Assembly: GCA_015680685.1 (NCBI GenBank)
Contig: MNCI01008335.1
Coordinates: 1,082,204-1,146,203 of the forward strand
Direction: 5' to 3'
DNA: 64,000 bases
Source of the DNA: Gnetum montanum
Taxonomy: Eukaryota; Streptophyta; Gnetopsida; Gnetales; Gnetaceae
Shown here: positions 56,501 through 64,000 of the stretch, one piece after another
Layout: the number at the start of each line of letters is the position of its first letter
How positions within the stretch are numbered: the first letter of the stretch is position 1
Notes under the pieces: model-generated
What the model saw: only the letters and a program-made list of their open reading frames with translations
The model's database searches: none
Told to the model about the DNA's origin: nothing
Made by a program: the position numbers and the translations under genes

Positions 56501-58940
56501 ACAATTAGCTACTTGTGGCTGTAAGGACTTGGTTGGACTATTGGTTCTAAAGAAGGCTATCTTCTTTGTGTAGTTGTCTGAACCAATAGTAGGTTAAGGA
56601 TTGACAACCCTTGTAGTGTTACATTGTTGCAACTAGGTAGGAAGCTCACCCTGCATAGTTGGAGTAGGTGGTAATGGAGCTAATGGTGGAAGTAGTGTGG
56701 TCGGATGAGAAGGATAGTACATTTGTAGAACATCACTCCTAGGAGAAGGAGTTCTATAATACTCGTGCATCTAGTAGTGAGGTTGAGGAGTGACATGACT
56801 AGTGGAGTCACGTGGAGAGATTGGCTGTTGCATGTAGTACCTGTATGGGTTAGGTTGATAGTAAGGGTATTGTTGTTCTGGTAATGGCATTCCCCATGAT
56901 TGTGGGTGTTGCCATTGTTGATACTATTCATTTGGATAATATGTTAAGGGTTGGTGCAATTTCCTTGGGTTACCTTGAGGATAAGGTAACCTTCTAGGTG
57001 CTTGCCATCTGTTTAATCGTGGGTTTAGTGCATACACCCCAGACTCTTGCAGATGTGAGACTACTAGGAAACATCCTTTAGGATGGTCATATTAGCATAT
57101 CTCACATCTGCCATCATTTTCTGTGTCCGAATCCAAAACCTCTTCAATGATGGCAACTTTTCCCTTACTTTTGTTATGTGCAGATTTAGCTTCTTTCTTT
57201 TTCCTTCTCTCTTGATCACTACATTGCTCTCTAGACTCCTCAACTATTTTTAGAACGGTTTGAAATTTATCATCTAGGGAGTTCCACATTTGATCTACCT
57301 TTATTGATACATCTGATGAAAATTTTTGAATGGGCAAAGTATTCCTATTCACCATCTCTTCGAGTGGTGACTCTTCTTCATCTTAACAAAATCTAACTTC
57401 CTTCTTTCAGAGGGAAGGATCTTTGTTGTATTCCTCTGCACTTTCTCTTTTCCTTAACTCACCTTTCTTCTTGGCAACTTGCTCCAATAATCTTTGTATT
57501 TGATGGGCTTTGAGCTCATATAGCCTTCCTTGGGCATAAGTCCCAAGGTTTCTTCACGTTTTGTACTTAAGCCCATCCATGAGATGATGTAGTTGTTCTC
57601 TTTGTAAGTAATCATGGCGAGGGCAGCGATGTAATAATGCATAATATTGGCCCATGGTAGCATCCAAGGGTTCGTGTGCTCCTTGTTTCCATTTTTTGGA
57701 TTTTCCTACATAGGTTGGATACTCGGGAGTACGTTTGATACTTATCGTTGAATAGCTCTAACATGGTACTCCATCAAAAAATGGGTTCTATTTTTAAGGA
57801 CCGATACTAGCTTTCTGCTTCCTTGATCAGTGTCCATGGAAACAGCTTTAGTTTTTGCCTCTCGTTTTCTATATTTTGCAAGGCACATGCATTGTGAAAT
57901 GCTTGTAGATGGTTTTGAGGATCAACGTTGTATCCCCCTTCAAATCGTGGGATGTTGTTCATGTCTAGTCTTTTGATCCTACTATCCTTCTGGTTCCTTG
58001 TTGGAATCCTAATGACCTCTATTATGTCTAACATACTTCAGGTGGTGAGTAGGGGTTCATCATGATCATATTGTCTATGGCTTCTATGATGCCTATGCTA
58101 TACCTACTCTCCCTTCTTTCGTGAGGTGTTTCTTTGGAATGCCCTTGTCCCCTTTCTTGACTATTTTGTCTATGATCTCTGTTTTTCTTACCATTGTCCT
58201 CATGGTCTTTCCCTTTGTGACTACATTCAGATCTTGAAGGAGAGGGGAAAGATGATGATGAAGGTGAAGAGGAAGGAGGACTGGCATTGTGATGATGTCT
58301 ATCACTTTCTCTTTGGTGGTCTTGGTCTTAGTAGTAGTTACGATTAGAATGTTCGTCAATGTCACATGTTCATATTCCTTTTTCAGATCCTTTATGTCCA
58401 TTGGTATCAAAATAGGTTATGAATAATTGAGTGAAGATTCTGATACACAACTCCTTGACTGAAGTTAACGAGAGGAACATCATTTTGTGGAAAACCTCCT
58501 AAGGCAAGTTCACCACCCTCATTTTCACTTAGGACATACGAAACATCTTGAGATTACTTTCCCTTCATAGATTTGTAATGTATCTCCTATTGTAGGTCCC
58601 TTTGGCGTTGTGCCTCCATGTGTCAATACTTTCTCAAGTTGTGTTCATACACAATGTACTTTGCCTATAAGTGCTACATACCAATTCGTGTGAGAGCACA
58701 AAGAAGTATGCTTGGGATTGAGTGATTGGGAGGTAACACTATGTTACCTTTTAAATCATGGCAACGCAACTGTTCATCCTGGTGGAGGATAAAGATAAAG
58801 TTTGGTACATACTCATTGGGATGAGCATATATCATGCAAAACTGTTGGGGCATTGGCGGGTCATCATGTGTACTACACCTTCGATTATTCATTGTGTCAG
58901 ACCTACTTGGTGAAGCACTCTCATAAGAAGAAGGAGACAT
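56501..58940 (-). pseudogene. Athila-like gag of element H
   Basis: ATG 58940 (MSPSSYESASPSRSDTMNN). Shared block LHQDEQLRCHDLKGNIVLPP (about 58790-58730). Gag core at 58030-57450 (RLDMNNIPRFEGGYN, LKLFPWTLI, YYALLHRCPRHDY-like). Lys/Glu helix at 57355-57150. Zinc-knuckle variant CEIC, YDHPKGC near 57110-57060. A Pro/Tyr/Gln-rich tail follows. Two frame changes occur within gag, none apparent between 57355 and the integrase. Confidence 0.78.
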
Positions 58941-59059
58941 GATTGATTGTTCAGTGTGCAATACTCTCTTTTCGATAATTGTAGGATAACTAACCCTAAG
59001 GGTTCATTCCAATGATGGAAATATTTCCTAAGTTCTAATCAGCACACAAACAACAAAAT

Positions 59060-59077
59060 CCCTAGCAATGATGCCAA
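59060..59077 (-). other. Primer binding site of H
   Basis: Sense TTGGCATCATTGCTAGGGA, tRNA-Asp-type with transitions. Confidence 0.8.
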
Positions 59078-59874
59078 TGATGAGTGGTGAGGTACCCCTA
59101 CACCCAACCATACGAATATGAGCATTCTTGTGTGATCTGGTCAAACTCCAAGGATTAAGTGCTTATGCACTTACATAGAACAAGGATGGGTTATGCGATT
59201 GTTGTCTTCCCAAGCTTACTTGTAAGGCACGATTGTATGGTTAAGTAAGCTTGAGGTATATGACTTTTATGTTTTATGTTCCTAATGCTTGAAATGGAGA
59301 AATAAAATAATTGAGTTAACTAATTTAATTTTACTAATCAACTGCGCTCTAACTAGTCCTAACACAAGCATCCGTTCCCACTTGCTAGACACATCCTAAA
59401 CTAGTGTAACACTATTGGGATTACCAAACGCTAGTTGTTACTGGATTACCAAGTGTTTCACATATGCTCAAAGTGGTCGTACTAAGTGTGCTAATTCGTT
59501 GATAATTAACAATTCAATAAATAACATTAATTAACTAATGAGAGTAGTGAGTAATAGTAAATATCATTTAAATGAAATAATTAGCTATTCTGAATGTTGT
59601 AAGGTTTATCACAAAGTTCATCTTTATTTCTAGACATAAGGTGTGCTCAGATACACAATGCTTGAATAAAGATCCGTTCACTTTATGACTCCTATTACAG
59701 ACACTCAAGAAATAATTCTAACTCTAGAAAGGGAAAACTACAAGTGTTTAGCTAAGGGACTAAGAAACTAACTGCAAAATCAAGTGCCCTCGTCTCTTAT
59801 TTATATGTGATAAGACAAGCTTTGATATCTCATGTATAATATCGCTTTGGCACCTCTGATATCGCAACTCATCA
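59078..59874 (-). repeat. H 5' LTR with shortened U3 array
   Basis: 797 bp, TGATGAGTGG to ACTCATCA. Hexamers only at 59824 (GATATC), 59838 (AATATC) and 59858 (GATATC), spaced 14 and 20. The three distal 14-bp steps present in the 3' LTR are missing. 17 bp from 59824 to the TATA-like block (59797-59806). Confidence 0.88.
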
Positions 59875-59879
59875 ATAAT

Positions 59880-61400
59880 GAACCTAATGATACCAACTGG
59901 GGAGAGTTGAAGGTCCTTAACAATTTTAAACAAGAGCCCTTAGAGTTGAAAACTCTACCTATTGACATGGAATATGCATTTATGAAAAATGGTAAGTTGG
60001 TAATAATCAATGCCAACCTTGCTCTTGAGTAGAAAAGGATGCTATTGAAGGTGGTTAACAAATGGCCAATAAGCTTTGCTTGGTTATATTCTAAACTCAT
60101 AGGGATTGATCCTCAGATATGCCAACATCACATCTATATCAATCTAGCCACAAAGCCAAAGATGTAGTCGTAGTGGCAGCTGAACCCCAAATTGAAGTAG
60201 CTTGTCAAAGAGGAAATTGAACAACTTCTAAAGGCAAGGTTCATCTATCTAATTGCAAATTGCAAGTGGGTTAGCCCACTTATAATTATGCCAAAGAAAG
60301 GTGGCAAGTGGAGGGTCTATATTGATTTTAGGCATTTAAACATGATGACGTTCAAAGATCATGTTCCATTGTCATATATGAACTAGGCATTGGACACTAT
60401 TTCTAAGCATTGCTATTATAGCTTTCTGGATGGTTATAGTGGCTATAACCAAATTCAAATTGCATTTAAGGATCAATCCAAAACAACACAAGTCCCTGGG
60501 GAACTTTTGCATATTATAAGATGTCCTTTGGTCTATGCAATGCCCCTACAACCTTCCAATACTTGGCCTTGAGCATTTTTTAGTAGCAGATTGGTAGCAG
60601 GATGGAAGTATTCATGGATGACTTCTCCACTTATGGAGACACATTTGAACAAGCCCTAGACAACCTTGAGCAAGTGCTTAAAAGGTGTGTGAAGACCAAT
60701 CTTCACCTTAATTGGTAGAAAAGTCATTTGATGGTCTAGGGGGGCATTGTGCTTGAGCATAGAATTTCTCAAGCAAGGATTGAGGTGGACCTTAAAAGGA
60801 TTAGGGTTGTCTAAGGAATAACCCATCAACTGGAAATCATTAAAGATGTCTCATCATTCCTTGGACACACTAGCTACTACCAATGATTCATAGAAAATTT
60901 CTCTAAGATTGCTAAACCATTGGTTTAGCTCACAAAGAAAGATGCTCCATTCATATGGACCAAGGAATACAAAAAGGCATTATAGTAGCTTAAGAAGAAG
61001 CTTGTAGAAACTCTAATTCTACGAGTACCAAACTAGTTGAGACCATTTCACATCATGATGGATGCATTGAACTATGCCTTGGAAGTTGTGCTTACATCGT
61101 TGGATGATCAAATACATCCTTACTACATGAAGCATTGTGGATGCATAGATCAACTACACCATAATAGAAAAAGAGCTTATGGTAGTGGTGTATGCCTTAC
61201 AGAAATTTAGGCACTATGTGCCTGGGTACAAGGTGTTTATGCACATGGATCATAGTGCCATTCACTTCCTCATGAATAAGTTGATGGTAAGCCCCCATGT
61301 CATATGGTGGTTGGTGATCTTACATGAGTTCAATCTTATGATGGTAGATTGAAAGGGCACCGAGAATGTGGTTGTTGATCACTTGTTTCGGTTATGATGG
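59880..61400 (+). pseudogene. Reverse transcriptase and RNase H of element I
   Basis: Continues the I frame right of H. KEEIEQLLKARFIY (about 60209), IIMPKKGGKWRVYIDFRHLN (60283), FLDGYSGYNQIQIAFKDQ (60424), a block at 60490-60560 with a local change at the SPWGKFAY position, VFMDDFSTYGD (60611), SFLGHTSYY (60855). RNase H: HIMMDALNYALEVVL (61051) with Asp retained, HMDHSAIHFLMNK (about 61243). Stops and at least one frameshift. Confidence 0.82.
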
Positions 61401-62792
61401 AACAACAAAAAGGGGGAAAGCCCACTTTTTGATCAATTTCATGATGAACTCCTCTTTGTCGATGTAATAAATGAACAAGTGTCCACTAAACCAAAATGGT
61501 ACAATGGCATCCTCACTTATCTTCTCACTCAAGAGATGCCACAAGACCTAGACTTTCAAAAGAAATAATAGTTTCTTCATCAAGCCAAACGCTTCATTGA
61601 GATTAATTGACACCTTTACAAGGTGTGCATTGATGGCCTAGTTCGTTGGGGTGTTTTTGATGTTGCTCAATTGCACATTCTCTAAGATGCTCATGAGGGT
61701 CCTTGTGGGGGCCACTATGCAAAGAGATGCATGGCCATTAAGATCCATATGGTAGGGTATTACTAGCCAACAAGCTTTATGGACACTCATCAATTCATCC
61801 AAATTTTGTGAATGTTGTCAACAAAATGGTGGGATGATGGCTCAAATGGAGGGGCCTCAATAGTGGATCCAATCATTGGAACCCTTAAACATTTGAGGCA
61901 TAGACTTCATGGGTCCCATCACACCCATGTCAAATGGGCAAGGCATACATAATAGTCATTGTTGACTATTGTACCAAATGGGAAAAAGTAGCAATTTTCA
62001 GTAATTATACATCCTTCACTATTACATAATTTGTATAATGAAATGTTGTAAATAGGTTTGGAGTGCCACATGCACTAATTTCTAATAATAGTACTCATTT
62101 TACAAGTGCTACTTTTCGTAAACTTATGCAACACTTAGGGGTTGAACATAAACTAACAACACCCTACCACCCGTAAGCTAACAGTTAAGTAGAGGTTACC
62201 AATAGAAAGATTACTAAGATCTTAACCCAAATAATTAGCAAATATAGGAGAGACTAAAGCATGAAAATGAACAATGCCCTTTGGGCCTACCATCCCACAT
62301 GGAAACTCCCTATAGGGAAAAATTACCAACTCTTCCAATTCAATCTAAGCTCCATACACTTTAAAAATCCTATGATCTAGATCTTGATCTTAGCCTAGCA
62401 CAAAAAGAGAGATTGATCAACCTCAATGTGCTAGATGAAAATCGATTGGTAACCTTGTCCTTGAATGAAGTGCATAAAGCATTCAACAAAAAATGCCATG
62501 ACCTTAGAATACAAAAGGTAAAATTTCCACGTAGAGACAAGGTCCTCTACTAGAACCCAACACATGTACCTCAACAGACTAAGTTTCAAACATTGTGGAA
62601 AGGATCTTATATCATTTATGAAACCTTTCCTTCTGGGGCCATGTTGATGTACAAACGTGAGAGTCCAAATAGAAAATAACTGGTCAACATGCAACAAGTT
62701 AAACCTTTCCATGAGCCAAAGTAAGCTAGTGTAATCAACAACTCCTCGAATGGACAACCTTATCTAATTTTTTAGATCTCCTCCTTCCAACT
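61401..62792 (+). pseudogene. Integrase of element I
   Basis: HEGPCGGHYAKR (about 61693), a GIDFMGPI-type block (about 61898), NRFGVPHALISNNSTHFTS (62055; second catalytic Asp is Asn), LGVEHKLTTPYHP (62139) and VEVTNRKITKIL (62191), which keeps the Glu that H has lost. Frameshifts and stops throughout. The C-terminus ends at the first polypurine-like motif as in H. Confidence 0.8.
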
Positions 62793-62812
62793 CAATCATG
62801 GGGGAGATGGCC
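62793..62812 (+). other. First polypurine-like motif of I
   Basis: CTCAATCATGGGGGAGATGG, the cleanest copy of this motif in the window. It lies at the end of the pol frame. Confidence 0.6.
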
Positions 62813-64000
62813 ATCCATGCTAATCATTAAAATGGCTCTTCAATTTTTCTACTTTTTTATTTTACATCTTTTTGTTTTATATTTTCCTTGTTTTTATACC
62901 TTTTTGTTTTACACTTTGTTATTTTTTCAAATTTTTGTTTTATAAAATTGTTAATATGTTTTATTTTTGTTAAATATTTTATAATTTCTTTTATATTTTC
63001 CTTTATTTTGGTGTGAATTTTCCTTATGTTCTAATAAAATTGCTTTGTTGCCAACATGAAACAGTGGTGTTGTAGCTATTTGTCAATGGTGTTTTGTACC
63101 TAATGTTTATGATTGCTAATGTTTGATTTCTATTTTTGAATTTTGTTGATTGATAACTAAGATAAAGTTTCTTTTTCATGGAACAAGCAGTGAGTCCATG
63201 TCATCCACCCATCCACAAACTCTACGATTTTCCTTGTTTTAGAAATATGAGGTTTCTTTTCCATTAATGAAACTTTATAAAACTTGTGATCTTGGTAGTT
63301 TCAAAACTTGGGAAAGACTTAAAAAGGTTTGAATAAGGTGTGACTTCAAGGGATTTTGGTACTCTTTGTGCCTCTCTACTGACTTGGGTGCATAGGTGTT
63401 TTTCATAGATTTCTTATCATTCCGTGTTGACCAATAATAGGAAGTTGAATAAGTCTTTACATGGTATGGTTCCTATCCAAAAATCCATAAAATCATAAAA
63501 TATTAATTAAAAAACATGATGAGAATTCAAAGCACATCCCTTAGACAAAATAACAAGCTATAAGCACTGGTTTTGGAACTAGAAAGACATGTTACCCATG
63601 CCTAAAGATCCTCTTTAACTAAGGTCCTTCCTCGCTTCCTACTTCTCTTTTCTTCTCTAATAAGAAATGGTGTTTGATCTTTGAGAGCATTCTTGTATTT
63701 CGAGGGGGTGGTATGAGCTTAAAGTAGTAATGCAAAGTCACTGAAAGTGGTTGGTTTTGATTTGCACTAAGGATGGACTTTATCAAGTCATTTAACCATA
63801 AAATCCACAAGGGACTTCATGTGACCATGATTAGAAATTCTATTCCACTTCCTCTCTCATTCATCAATGCTTTTTATAACTTGCCTTATTGTCAATTTTC
63901 ATGTTTGCTTAATCTCTTAATTTGATGTGTTGAGATTCTTAAATGGATTCTTCTAGATTCAGTCCTTAACTTTTTGTAACCAGTAATCAGCTATGGGGGT
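62813..64000 (+). other. Conserved non-coding segment of I, to window end
   Basis: T-rich run (62850-63010), then block 1 GGTGTGACTTCAAGGGA (63337-63353) and block 2 AGAAAGACATGTTACCCATG (63581-63600). The window ends in cagctatgggggt, probably the start of the second polypurine-like motif. No ORF and no internal TATA module up to 64000. Confidence 0.65.

Larger units (their letters stand above)
49966..59874 (-). mobile_element. Element H: complete-structure Athila-like element with gag-pol, decayed
   Basis: 9,909 bp; LTRs 49966-50813 and 59078-59874; perfect target duplication ATAAT at 49961-49965 and 59875-59879. Order on the minus strand: LTR, primer site, gag, protease, RT, RNase H, integrase, first polypurine-like motif (52732), conserved non-coding segment, second motif (51384), terminal polypurine tract, LTR. 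No ORF2 and no internal promoter-like module are present. It is inserted in element I between protease and RT. Confidence 0.92.
45834..64000 (+). mobile_element. Element I: Athila-like element with gag-pol remnants, split by H, runs off right end
   Basis: 5' LTR 45834-46738, primer site 46739-46758, gag from 46899, protease 49287-49613. H is inserted at 49961-49965/59875-59879. RT, RNase H and integrase follow (59880-62790), then the first polypurine-like motif (62793) and the conserved non-coding segment to the window end. Left of H the protein reading ends with a DELQQVHHQL-like stretch and resumes right of H with NEPNDTNW, collinear with H itself (LEQVHRQL, IKNTNW). The 3' LTR is outside, so whether I carries ORF2 cannot be seen. 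Confidence 0.88.

Overview
The window looks like repeat-packed DNA from a large seed-plant genome. Nearly everything recognisable is a retroelement: env-class (Athila-like) Ty3/gypsy LTR elements with degenerate tRNA-Asp-type primer sites, one Tat-like Ty3/gypsy element, an RTE-clade LINE, tRNA-derived SINE-like repeats and a GC-rich poly(A) retroposon. I found no intact host gene, rRNA, tRNA gene or CRISPR. Almost all reading frames carry stops, so I call them pseudogenes. The species cannot be named from this sequence.

Left block (1-28360). An old RTE LINE (minus strand) was interrupted by element E (minus, 5' LTR at 25021-25906, 3' end beyond base 1). E was then split by element A (13779-22970, target duplication catgt/catct) inside its gag region, and by the Tat-like element F (1687-10833, target duplication ACTAT) inside its ORF2.

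Middle (28361-35476). AT-rich DNA holds two SINE-like repeats in opposite orientation. One is split by a 1.53-kb GC-rich poly(A) retroposon with a perfect 16-bp target duplication. An LTR fused directly to a reverse-transcriptase fragment (G) follows.

Right block (35477-64000). Element C (35482-45807, perfect ATAGG duplication) sits 21 bp upstream of the probable start of element I (plus strand, runs off the right end). I is split by element H (minus, 49966-59874, perfect ATAAT duplication). H and I carry remnants of gag, protease, RT, RNase H and integrase.

Main finding. A, C and E are a non-autonomous family related to H and I. They keep gag (C also protease), lack RT, RNase H and integrase, and carry a large ORF2 (about 890-925 codons) of unknown function. 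All Athila-like LTRs here except G's share a U3 module of six palindrome-like hexamers spaced 14-14-14-20-14 bp, followed after exactly 17 bp by a TATA box; two LTR copies have lost units. In element I the core is GTCGAY-like instead of GATATC, yet the spacing is unchanged. A second, related module (hexamers, 13 bp, CTATATATAG) lies inside A, C and E upstream of ORF2 and looks like an internal promoter. Between gag/pol and ORF2 all five elements share a non-coding segment with two nearly invariant short blocks, and polypurine-like motifs recur at up to three fixed places.
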